Shown here piece after piece: positions 22,682-28,906 of a DNA stretch of 32,633 bases. Position numbers and translations under genes: made by a program. The stretch comes from a virus. The DNA lies in the IMG/VR virus record IMGVR_UViG_3300035698_016704, positions 1 to 32,633 of that record. The stretch is one strand, 5' to 3'. Every line of letters begins with the position of its first letter. The stretch's first letter is position 1. The notes under the pieces are model-generated. The model did not search any database, had not been told where the DNA came from, and saw only the letters and a program-made list of their open reading frames with translations.

Positions 22682-23135
22682 GATAATTTTCCTCTATTAA
22701 TTCCTCATGCAGGAAACCCTTATAGCTTTCTTCTAACTTTCTATTATTTAAAAATAAATCGTGTATGAATTTTTGTAATTCATTATTAGAATTTCGCAAT
22801 CTTTCAATCCGTTCTATCAGTTGGATCTTGGTTGGTCTTTTCTTACTACGACTTTCTTCAACAAGATCCTTATAAGGTTTAAGCTCATGCACCCGCGATT
22901 CTAGATGGGATATTCTTCCATTAACTACGTCTTCAATATCATCTCTCATTCCCTGAGGTTCACCATCAATTGGGTTCCCAGGACACTTCCCGAACGGGTC
23001 AATTCCTAATGGTCCTCCTGATCTTGCCTCTCCCATCCAACATCCGCATCCATATTTACAATCGGATGTTCCTTCCGATGCATACTTGTGTTTTCCGTAA
23101 TCCTCATATTTCTTATGACTTCTTCCGTTTGGCAT
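22671..23135 (-). CDS. Cys-rich N terminus with coiled-coil protein
   Basis: A 154-residue protein beginning MPNGRSHKKYEDYGKHKYAS. Residues 25-55 hold a compact cysteine block (CKYGCGCWMGEARSGGPLGI then DPFGKCPGNP), a phrase I recall from phage proteins of unknown role and likely to bind zinc. After residue 70 a coiled coil follows (ISHLESRVHELKPYKDLVEE and ERIERLRNSNNELQKFIHDL). AAAAGGAGAAAA precedes the start. It overlaps the upstream membrane protein by 23 bp. Confidence 0.65.
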   Translation of the reverse strand: MPNGRSHKKYEDYGKHKYASEGTSDCKYGCGCWMGEARSGGPLGIDPFGKCPGNPIDGEPQGMRDDIEDVVNGRISHLESRVHELKPYKDLVEESRSKKRPTKIQLIERIERLRNSNNELQKFIHDLFLNNRKLEESYKGFLHEELIEENYHGN

Positions 23136-23490
23136 TACTTTTCTCCTTTTTTATTTCAAACTCTGGAACACTCTCTGCTGAAGCTTTAACTGCACTTCTA
23201 AATGAAGGCCATAAAATTCTAACAAAGACTATTTTTATGCAGAACATTACGACCTTGAAAATAATAATAATAGGTGAAAATATCATAATTAATATTGCAG
23301 TTATAATGTAGTCTTGTGGTGTAGAATATCTGTCAGTGTCCCAAGAACCCAACTGACAGTTACCTGTTAGAATATATTTGTATGTCTTTGGTGCAACGTA
23401 TTTCATAATCACACTACCAATAAAGAACTCAATTATAAAAAATATTATCCAGAAAACTACTGATCCCAAAACGCCAATTAAAAAAGACAT
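23113..23490 (-). CDS. Membrane protein with 3 predicted spans
   Basis: This 125-residue protein has hydrophobic segments at about 2-25 (SFLIGVLGSVVFWIIFFIIE), 62-80 (DYIITAILIMIFSPIIIIF) and 80-95. A probable loop containing YILTGNCQLGSWDTDRYSTP lies between the first two, and the tail is basic (KKEKSNAKRKKS). It starts after AAGGAGGAATAAAAT. No family is evident; it could be holin-like or a host-membrane modifier, but no lysis genes are near. Confidence 0.65.
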   Translation of the reverse strand: MSFLIGVLGSVVFWIIFFIIEFFIGSVIMKYVAPKTYKYILTGNCQLGSWDTDRYSTPQDYIITAILIMIFSPIIIIFKVVMFCIKIVFVRILWPSFRSAVKASAESVPEFEIKKEKSNAKRKKS

Positions 23491-23493
23491 ATT

Positions 23494-23787
23494 TTATTCC
23501 TCCTTTTTATAAATATTCACTTTGCCATTATGGTATTTATAATGCCAGTGGTTTGTCAAACTACATCCATCATTATCAGGAGAGTCTGATATCACTATCC
23601 TCATTGTGTTTAAATTAAAATTCCCATCGTAAACTGGATTGTTTATTAAATAAATCATTGAATTTCTAAAATCGTATTTAGTACCTACTCCATATCGTAA
23701 ATGGCAGTAGTTTTTCTTTGCCCATTTTTTAAATATAAATCGTAATTTAAAGCTTCTTATTAAATTATAAATTCTGTAAATTATCAT
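23494..23787 (-). CDS. Hypothetical protein (97 aa)
   Basis: A basic protein beginning MIIYRIYNLIRSFKLRFIFK and ending YHNGKVNIYKKEE, with a aromatic-rich middle (YLINNPVYDGNFNLNTMRIV) that is probably beta-structured. The start follows the previous stop by a few bases with only a weak ribosome site, so coupling is likely. No motif or family recognised. Confidence 0.55.
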   Translation of the reverse strand: MIIYRIYNLIRSFKLRFIFKKWAKKNYCHLRYGVGTKYDFRNSMIYLINNPVYDGNFNLNTMRIVISDSPDNDGCSLTNHWHYKYHNGKVNIYKKEE

Positions 23788-23790
23788 TTT

Positions 23791-23967
23791 TTATTCTTCA
23801 ACCATTTTTTTAGGTGGTAATTTTTTCTTAGGATCCTTTATTCCCTTTTTGCCACCTGTCATTGGACCAGTTCCTTTTTCATCTACATGTCTTCCCTCTC
23901 CTCCACCTCTACCATCTTTTGGTCCTGTTGAATTTCCTGGAGGACCTGTTTGATCTTTCTTAGGCAT
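23791..23967 (-). CDS. Gly/Pro-rich small protein (58 aa)
   Basis: The sequence MPKKDQTGPPGNSTGPKDGR continues with GGGEGRHVDEKGTGPMTGGK and ends PKKKLPPKKMVEE. AAGGAGATTTATT precedes the ATG. Phrases like 'GTGPMTGGKKG' and 'KDGRGGGEGR' resemble DUF5320-like small Gly-rich proteins, but the Met/Cys content typical of those is lacking. It is likely disordered and basic. Function unknown. Confidence 0.6.
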   Translation of the reverse strand: MPKKDQTGPPGNSTGPKDGRGGGEGRHVDEKGTGPMTGGKKGIKDPKKKLPPKKMVEE

Positions 23968-23996
23968 AATAAATCTCCTTTCTTTTTATTTTTTTA

Positions 23997-24050
23997 TCAA
24001 TAATTATATCTATAAAATACTTCACCATTACCTTCTAATCTGGGCTCCAT
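23997..24050 (-). CDS. Candidate micro-peptide (17 aa)
   Basis: The frame MEPRLEGNGEVFYRYNY begins with an ATG preceded by GGAGGAGGTGT, inside the end of the previous gene, and ends before the Gly/Pro-rich gene. The excellent ribosome site is the main support. The same purine run also encodes the YGGG residues of the overlapping gene, so it may be coincidental. Confidence 0.3.
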   Translation of the reverse strand: MEPRLEGNGEVFYRYNY

Positions 24051-24214
24051 ACACCTCCTCCATATTTCGGAGGATTATAATAGCGAAAGCCCTTTTTGTT
24101 TTTAAAATCCTTTACATCATTTTTTATTACTCTTTCTTTTAGATCATGGATTAATCGGAGAGCATCTTCCCATCCTTTTCTATAAGAATCTTCGGCAATT
24201 TGATTTATAGACAT
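24035..24214 (-). CDS. Small hypothetical protein (59 aa)
   Basis: Begins MSINQIAEDSYRKGWEDALR after a perfect AAGGAGG at 5 bases spacing and ends YNPPKYGGGVWSPD. The front half is an amphipathic helix with a typical phage phrase 'Y-x-K-G-W-x-D-A'. The tail is aromatic and Pro/Gly-rich. No family assigned. It follows the DUF2284-like gene by 2 bp. Confidence 0.65.
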   Translation of the reverse strand: MSINQIAEDSYRKGWEDALRLIHDLKERVIKNDVKDFKNKKGFRYYNPPKYGGGVWSPD

Positions 24215-24216
24215 CT

Positions 24217-24847
24217 TTACCTCCTTATCAATAATGCTGTTACGCTTGTGATATAATTCATTACTGGATATTCATACGGCTCTTTAATCTTTTCCAATAA
24301 TTTATAGACATCAATACCAATGGCTTCCATACTTGGCATTCCTTTTCTACGACAAGGAGGATTACCCCTATTAGGGCAACGACCACCGCATAAATCACAA
24401 TGCCCAGGAATGAGTGCGAAACAATTAAATCCATGCTTGCTAACCTCTCTTCTATAATTATTCATAAGTGTAGTAATGATTCTGCTTTGTGCTGCTTCTG
24501 TTCCTTTTAACTGTTTACCAATTTTCTTTTTAAACTCTATATGAGAAAGTTCAGTTTTGTCAATTTTCCAACTTTTTGTTCCGTCATTTTTCCAAACAAA
24601 AACTGCTACAAAATCAAAGGATTTGAGAAAATTTCTGGTAGATTTAAAAGTTTTGAATTGTGGATAGGTTTGCCATAGATAAGGCGGACATAGAACTGCT
24701 CTATGGTACTCAATACAAACCACAGTTCATACACTTAATCCTCGCTATCAAGTCTAATGGAATTTGTTTGGGTTTAATATAATGGATCTTATGTATATTT
24801 TCTGGATAGTTTAAATTATTAATAGTGTTCAACAGTAGTTTGTTCAT
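24217..24847 (-). CDS. DUF2284-like metal-binding protein, in frame only after +1 shift at UGA
   Basis: An ideal GGAGGTGAT starts MNKLLLNTINNLNYPENIHK, which ends after 45 codons in KCMNCGLY followed by TGA (24710-24712). Moving +1 at that point joins it to EYHRAVLCPPYLW and the rest of a DUF2284 protein (total about 209 residues). The joined product restores the family's N-terminal 'C-x2-C...CPPY' cysteine set. The C-terminal block PGHCDLCGGRCPNRGNPPC and MPSMEAIGIDV is canonical. The downstream frame alone opens only at a GTG without a ribosome site. DUF2284 proteins are predicted Fe-S or metal binders, common in anaerobes. Programmed frameshift, mutation and sequence error are all possible. 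Confidence 0.8.
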
Positions 24848-24851
24848 AGCA

Positions 24852-25475
24852 TCACCTCCTTTTTATTATTTGTGACTTCCATTTTAATCTTTCTGCTTCT
24901 CCTTTTTGGCGTCTTAGGTTTAATCTTTTCATAATACTTAACACTCTATTCCTTCCGATACCAATTTCTTTAGAAATTTGTCTTGTTGATAAATTATTAT
25001 TAAATAAGATACATACCTTTCTGAAATATTTATTAAAAGTTAATTTAAATCTAGTATCATCATCTTTATGTAAAAATAAGTTGTTTGATGTTTCGTCTAA
25101 TAGTTTTTTCCGCTTAATGAATTCTTTATATCTTTCTCCTCTATTCCATGGAATTTTTCCCTTGTGTGAAGTTTTCATTCTTTCTATTGCTTCTTTAGAA
25201 TGTTTCTTATTATACATTGGATGTTTTTTGCCAGAAACATGGTGACTTGTGTGTGCTCCCCATTTTAAAATTTCTAGATTATCTAGTGAATCATTCATGG
25301 TGTCTTCATCTTTATGATGAACGATTTCTTTAGAATTAACAGGTAGAAAAGGACGTATAAATTTGTTTGCTAAATATCTTGATAATTGCATGTAGCCTTT
25401 TTTAGTCTTTATAGATTTTCTAGAAAATGTCTTTCCTCTTCTTGTTCTAGTTTTTACAATTATCCTATCCAGCAT
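24852..25475 (-). CDS. HNH homing endonuclease with NUMOD3-like and HTH parts
   Basis: A 207-residue protein; the start MLDRIIVKTRTRRGKTFSRK is chosen because GGGAG lies seven bases upstream. The HNH centre is EIVHHKDEDTMNDSLDNLEI with LKWGAHTSHH after it. A NUMOD3-type DNA-binding phrase follows (HPMYNKKHSKEAIERMKTSH, then KGKIPWN). The C terminus carries a helix-turn-helix, LSTRQISKEIGIGRNRVLSI. This is the classical order of free-standing phage homing endonucleases. It ends four bases before the start of the frameshifted DUF2284 gene. Confidence 0.88.
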   Translation of the reverse strand: MLDRIIVKTRTRRGKTFSRKSIKTKKGYMQLSRYLANKFIRPFLPVNSKEIVHHKDEDTMNDSLDNLEILKWGAHTSHHVSGKKHPMYNKKHSKEAIERMKTSHKGKIPWNRGERYKEFIKRKKLLDETSNNLFLHKDDDTRFKLTFNKYFRKVCILFNNNLSTRQISKEIGIGRNRVLSIMKRLNLRRQKGEAERLKWKSQIIKRR

Positions 25476-25489
25476 TTTATGACTCCCAT

Positions 25490-25678
25490 TTACCAATTCT
25501 TGTTTGGTGATTCATCTTTTCTACTCCTAATTCTAGTTTTTAAGTTTTCTTCTAAAATTATTATTAAACCTTCTAAAAAATTTATAGCTGTATTGTTTTG
25601 ATAAAATAAATTAACCATTCCTAAAGTAGATCTTCCCATTTCCTTACCCATTCTTCCTGCTTTTGAATTTATAGTCAT
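25490..25678 (-). CDS. Small hypothetical protein (62 aa)
   Basis: Begins MTINSKAGRMGKEMGRSTLG after AGGAGGAAATAAT and ends RKDESPNKNW. It contains a hydrophobic helix (INFLEGLIIILEENLKTR). No family recognised. Lying between a GIY-YIG nuclease and an HNH nuclease, it may be a resident gene flanked by mobile endonucleases. Confidence 0.55.
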   Translation of the reverse strand: MTINSKAGRMGKEMGRSTLGMVNLFYQNNTAINFLEGLIIILEENLKTRIRSRKDESPNKNW

Positions 25679-25679
25679 A

Positions 25680-25964
25680 TTATTTCCTCCTTTTCATATC
25701 TAATGCGATTTCTAATAAGGCTACAACCTTATTGCTTCTTTTAAGAGATTTAATCATCGCTTCAATTCTAAGAGCATGACTTTTAGTTACAAATCCTGTA
25801 ATCGCAAGCACTTTAAATGGTCCTCTTCCTCTTGTGTATTTAGCTCCCTTACTTCCAATATGATCTGTTAATCTTTTGACAAATCGATTAGATATTCCGC
25901 AGTAGTAAGTTCTATCACTACATTCTAATAAATAAACCTGCCATTTTTTTGAAATGTCTTGCAT
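25680..25964 (-). CDS. GIY-YIG nuclease domain protein
   Basis: A protein of 94 residues. WQVYLLECSDRTYYCGISN (8-26) is the GIY...YIG pair of strands. RFVKRLTDHIGSKGAKYTRG (then RGP) supplies the conserved Arg, His and the KGAKYT-x-GR phrase typical of the UPF0213/YhbQ-like branch, and ALRIEAMIKSLKR has the catalytic Glu. It is a single-domain enzyme without a separate DNA-binding part, so it may be a repair nuclease or a minimal mobile endonuclease. Confidence 0.87.
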   Translation of the reverse strand: MQDISKKWQVYLLECSDRTYYCGISNRFVKRLTDHIGSKGAKYTRGRGPFKVLAITGFVTKSHALRIEAMIKSLKRSNKVVALLEIALDMKRRK

Positions 25965-25966
25965 TG

Positions 25967-26143
25967 TTATATTTCATCCACTGTAACTTTGAATTGTGAA
26001 TTGTCGTCTAATATTACAATTTTTTCGTTTTGCTTTTCAGAATCTTCAATTTTCTTTACGTTGACTTTCTTTTCTTCTTCATCAAAATACATAACGCCAT
26101 ATAAGTTTTGAAATAGTTGATCTGAAAATGTTTTTAAGTTCAT
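25967..26143 (-). CDS. Small acidic hypothetical protein (58 aa)
   Basis: Begins MNLKTFSDQLFQNLYGVMYF and ends QFKVTVDEI. AGGAGAGAATC precedes the ATG, which overlaps the stop of the glycosyltransferase gene by 4 bp. It is a mixed helix/strand acidic protein without recognisable domains. The GIY-YIG gene begins two bases after its stop. Confidence 0.65.
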   Translation of the reverse strand: MNLKTFSDQLFQNLYGVMYFDEEEKKVNVKKIEDSEKQNEKIVILDDNSQFKVTVDEI

Positions 26144-27360
26144 GATTCTCTCCTATAGATTTTCATTAAATATTTCAACATATGATTTCCGTCGTATTTT
26201 TTTATCTTTTCAAATTGACTTTCCCAAATTCTTTTCTGTGTCTTGTATGACATATTAAGGATGTCCCCAACCATGTGTTTCAGTTCCTTTCTATTTGACA
26301 TTTGGAAGTCGTTGTCAAGATAGTCATCTATCCCTTCTACACCTTCAATGCCTAATAAAATACATCCTGAATGAATAGTTTCCAAAGTCCTGTGAGTTAC
26401 CCATCCGCATTCCTGAAGCTTTTTAGATATTAGTCCAAAAGATAAATTGGCTTGCCAATATACATCTGTACACATAACTTGAGCAGGTAAGAACGGACGA
26501 ACACTTGTGCCATGTTCACTTGCTTCTTGGTTGAATGCTAAATTAGCTTTCTTATGCCACGGACCCCATGAGTCCACTTTAAATGGCTGGTCAAATAACC
26601 AATACCTATAATCTTTTTCTCTATATCTAGGATATCCTAAATAAACGAACTGTAACTTGTATCCTTCCTTAAATGGATCATCTCTTATATATTCAGGAAG
26701 CAACCATCGGCCATACAGTATAGGAAGTCTTTCAAACTTTACATTGTGTTTCCGATAGCCTTGTCGTTTTCTGTCAAAATTATCTAAATATTTTTCTTGA
26801 TTATATGCTTGATTGAAAAAGATAAGTTTTTTATCCAAACATATCTCTTCGTAAGAAGCCCAACTGTGATCAGGATCGCTACCAGTCCCTTTGCGGTAGC
26901 AGTTTAATTTATTGTGATAGGGAACATCGCAGTATGCAAGTTTATCTAAAGGAAATGGGACATCTGGATGTATTCCAAGAATAAAAACCAATCCTGAATA
27001 AGACCCCATAGCTTCTGCGCATCTTCTAATAAAAGGTTGCTTACCATATCTTGTTCTAAACATCCAGTTATCCGGACCATTTTCTACCATTAATAAGTCC
27101 GTGTCTGTGTCAATCATTTTGTCAGGTTTATAATGAATAGAGCGGATCCAACGATTATCTATACCATAATTATTAGCTATATCTTTTTGTCCTGATAATA
27201 GCTGTTCATCGTGTTGCGTTACTTGGGAATACAGTGTTAGATCCCATCCTGCGTCGATTATAGCTTTAAAGAGAGTCGCTCGTCCTTCTATATTCCCAAC
27301 TCTAGCGTTCGTAAAATCCAACTCCATCTGCATACAAAATTTTAAATATCCTATCTTCAT
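26140..27360 (-). CDS. Probable glycosyltransferase (GT-B type)
   Basis: A 406-residue soluble protein with GGAG six bases before the ATG. The N terminus (KIGYLKFCMQMELDFTNARV, GNIEGRATLFKAII) suggests a first Rossmann domain. The C-terminal block GLISKKLQECGWVTHRTLET and IHSGCILLGIEG matches the donor-binding pattern of GT-B enzymes (an 'R-x-x-E...G-x-x-x-L' stretch). The middle is rich in aromatic residues and has LYGRWLLPEYI. It could glucosylate modified phage DNA or alter a cell-surface sugar. Two glycosyltransferase-like genes in this window make sugar transfer a theme, but the acceptor is unknown. Confidence 0.6.
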   Translation of the reverse strand: MKIGYLKFCMQMELDFTNARVGNIEGRATLFKAIIDAGWDLTLYSQVTQHDEQLLSGQKDIANNYGIDNRWIRSIHYKPDKMIDTDTDLLMVENGPDNWMFRTRYGKQPFIRRCAEAMGSYSGLVFILGIHPDVPFPLDKLAYCDVPYHNKLNCYRKGTGSDPDHSWASYEEICLDKKLIFFNQAYNQEKYLDNFDRKRQGYRKHNVKFERLPILYGRWLLPEYIRDDPFKEGYKLQFVYLGYPRYREKDYRYWLFDQPFKVDSWGPWHKKANLAFNQEASEHGTSVRPFLPAQVMCTDVYWQANLSFGLISKKLQECGWVTHRTLETIHSGCILLGIEGVEGIDDYLDNDFQMSNRKELKHMVGDILNMSYKTQKRIWESQFEKIKKYDGNHMLKYLMKIYRRES

Positions 27361-27374
27361 ATGTGACTCCAGCT

Positions 27375-27620
27375 TTAAAAAATGAATTTTATTTTATTAC
27401 TCGTACAGAGTAATTGTTTTATATCTATTGCAGTAAGCACTTCTTTTTCTGCTAATATTTCAACAAGTCTTCCAAACGCCTGGTTAACTTCCCAAATATT
27501 AGATTCTAAAGCTTCTATCTGGCCTTGTCCGTAGCATTGATTTCGAAAGTGATCTGCTATGTATCTCCATATTTCTATTTCCTTATAATCATCCATAAGC
27601 TCTTTAACTTTTATTCTCAT
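27375..27620 (-). CDS. Small hypothetical protein (81 aa)
   Basis: The start MRIKVKELMDDYKEIEIWRY is chosen because TGGAG lies upstream at normal spacing. The protein is mostly helical, with a middle NQCYGQGQIEALESNIWEVN and a C terminus ending CTSNKIKFIF. No domain known. It is the first gene after the terminator at 27640-27674, so it either relies on read-through or has a promoter that I did not detect. Confidence 0.6.
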   Translation of the reverse strand: MRIKVKELMDDYKEIEIWRYIADHFRNQCYGQGQIEALESNIWEVNQAFGRLVEILAEKEVLTAIDIKQLLCTSNKIKFIF

Positions 27621-27639
27621 AATTAATCTCCACACCTAA

Positions 27640-27674
27640 AAAAAGCAGGGCTAATTAGATCAACCCTGCTTTTT
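27640..27674 (-). terminator. Intrinsic terminator
   Basis: An 11-bp perfect stem (AAAAAGCAGGG / CCCTGCTTTTT) with a 13-base loop. In the minus-strand transcript the CCCTGC arm runs into seven U, a canonical Rho-independent terminator for the poly-Asp/Lys gene. Because the stem is A/T-ended, weaker termination is possible in the other direction. Confidence 0.88.
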
Positions 27675-27693
27675 CCTGAGTCGTTAAGGATTG

Positions 27694-28779
27694 TTACCTT
27701 TTACTTTTTTTCTTGTTCTTTTTGTCTTTCTTGCTCTTTTTGTCCTTCTTGTCAGACTTTTTGTCTTTCTTGTCCTTCTTGTCAGACTTTTTGTCTTTCT
27801 TGTCCTTCTTGTCAGACTTTTTGTCTTTCTTGTCCTTCTTGTCAGACTTTTTGTTCTTTTTGTCCTTTTTGTCCTTATTGCTAGACTTTTTGGCCTTTTC
27901 TGCTAAAGCCTTTCCCTTTTCCTTTCTTTCACTAGCAGTTTCGCCAGCTTTTTTAATAGCAATTTTTACAGCCTTCTTAAAATCGCCAGGGAGTTTTTCA
28001 GTAAGGGGCAGAGTTGCCATGTCCGCATAAGATTCTTTTACCTTATGGAGTTTCTTATATGGAACAATTTTCTTAAGATCTTTGAGATTTTTCGGAGAGA
28101 GACGGTTGAACAAAAATGCAAGGCCACTATCAGCATTTTTGACCTTAACGACAGATATTACATTTACGTTACCGATTCTAAAAACCGAAATTGAAGATTT
28201 ATGAACACATTCCAATTCATAGTCTTCAGTAATGCTTTCTATCAGGTCCTTAAATTTAATTGGAATAATGCCATTATCAATGACGGCGACATTTTTCTTT
28301 TTCAAACTTTTCATCTCCTTCTTTTTTTCTTCTTTCTTTATTTTGGACATTTTTTCTCCTTTCTTCTTTTTGGACTTTTTGTCATCACTATCTTCATCGT
28401 CATCGTCGTCATCATCATCGTCATCATCATCGTCATCATCATCGTCATCATCGTCGTCGTCATCGTCGTCATCATCACTATCGTCATCATCGTCATCATC
28501 ATCACTATCGTCATCATCGTCGTCATCATCACTATCGTCATCGTCGTCGTCATCGTCATCATCGTCGTCATCACTCTTGTCTTCACCTTTCTCTTCGTCC
28601 TCGTCTTCATCCTCGTCCTCGTCTTTCTCCTTTTCGGTGGTAGCTACCGCACATCCACTTTCCTCATCTCCACCGAAATCACATTCCTCCGTACAATCCG
28701 TTTCATCTGCATCATACATCCCGAAACACTTAGGTTTCTTTAATTCTTCTTCCTTTTTCTTCTTTTTCTTCTTTGCCAT
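27694..28779 (-). CDS. Charge-block protein: CFG-Cys motif, poly-Asp, unknown domain, Lys repeats
   Basis: A protein of 361 residues in five parts. A poly-Lys start (MAK7-EEEL) leads into a Cys motif KPKCFGMYDADETDC with TEEC and GC behind it. A stretch of about 80 residues, nearly all Asp with Ser and Glu, follows, then a short basic linker. A globular domain of about 120 residues (AVIDNGIIPIKFKDLIESIT to PYKKLHKVKES) matches nothing I know. The tail has about 75 residues of Lys/Asp/Ser repeats (unit KKDKKSDKKD). The CFG-Cys motif plus poly-Asp is shared with the SSB at 8516-9838. Gene-specific promoter, 5' hairpin and terminator suggest independent, strong expression. Such a polyampholyte may bind DNA or proteins by charge. 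Confidence 0.8.
   Translation of the reverse strand: MAKKKKKKKEEELKKPKCFGMYDADETDCTEECDFGGDEESGCAVATTEKEKDEDEDEDEDEEKGEDKSDDDDDDDDDDDDDSDDDDDDDDSDDDDDDDDSDDDDDDDDDDDDDDDDDDDDDDDDDDDEDSDDKKSKKKKGEKMSKIKKEEKKKEMKSLKKKNVAVIDNGIIPIKFKDLIESITEDYELECVHKSSISVFRIGNVNVISVVKVKNADSGLAFLFNRLSPKNLKDLKKIVPYKKLHKVKESYADMATLPLTEKLPGDFKKAVKIAIKKAGETASERKEKGKALAEKAKKSSNKDKKDKKNKKSDKKDKKDKKSDKKDKKDKKSDKKDKKDKKSDKKDKKSKKDKKNKKKSKR
27751..27851 (-). repeat. 30-bp tandem repeats encoding Lys-rich decapeptides
   Basis: Three identical 30-base units run end to end at 27751-27780, 27781-27810 and 27811-27840, with partial copies on both sides. Each begins GTCAGACTTTTTGTC on the plus strand and encodes ten residues of the K-K-D-K-K-S-D pattern. 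Perfect identity, including third codon positions, indicates recent amplification. Confidence 0.93.
28385..28627 (-). repeat. Asp-codon (GAT/GAC) low-complexity tract
   Basis: GAY codons broken by AGT codons give DDDDDDSDDDDDDDD-like runs, then a GAC-GAG alternation at the upstream end. It resembles the tract in the SSB gene near 8716-8912 at both DNA and protein level. Confidence 0.9.
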
Positions 28780-28813
28780 AACTTTTGCCCTCCCAAATTA
28801 GAATTTTTATTTT

Positions 28814-28831
28814 GAGCCTTTTGTTTGGCTC
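28814..28831 (-). other. 5' UTR hairpin of the poly-Asp gene
   Basis: GAGCC and GGCTC pair around an 8-base loop. If RNA starts about seven bases after the -10 box at 28838-28843, this stem lies at the extreme 5' end of the mRNA, where such hairpins can protect phage messages from decay. No U-run follows it on either strand, so it is not a terminator. Confidence 0.5.
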
Positions 28832-28837
28832 GACATT

Positions 28838-28866
28838 GTTATACATTTTTTAAAAAAAAAATGCAA
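28838..28866 (-). promoter_or_regulatory. Candidate promoter with T/A tract spacer
   Basis: TTGCAT (28861-28866) and TATAAC (28838-28843) are 17 bases apart on the minus strand. The spacer contains ten T then six A. The -10 matches 5/6 and the -35 only 3/6. It lies in the largest intergenic gap (28780-28906), between primase and the poly-Asp gene, and pairs with a terminator after that gene. Confidence 0.45.
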
Positions 28867-28906
28867 CAAAAAAATGTCATAGTTCTTAATTAATTTTTCA
28901 TTGTAA

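Noticed and set aside
24005-24012. TATAAT box before the Gly/Pro-rich gene
   Set aside because: The -10 is perfect but no acceptable -35 lies 15-19 bases upstream and it falls in a likely translated region of an AT-rich genome.
12541-25000. Genome-wide reassignment of TAG or TGA as sense codons
   Set aside because: TAG ends PyrF, HD-neighbour, DUF3310 and other genes at plausible positions, often overlapping the next start, and TGA does likewise (for example RecA). The two odd stops are local.
28201-28801. Plus-strand Ser-rich and Ile/Val-rich frames opposite the poly-Asp/Lys gene
   Set aside because: Same artefact as above; the minus-strand frame has the ribosome site, promoter and terminator.
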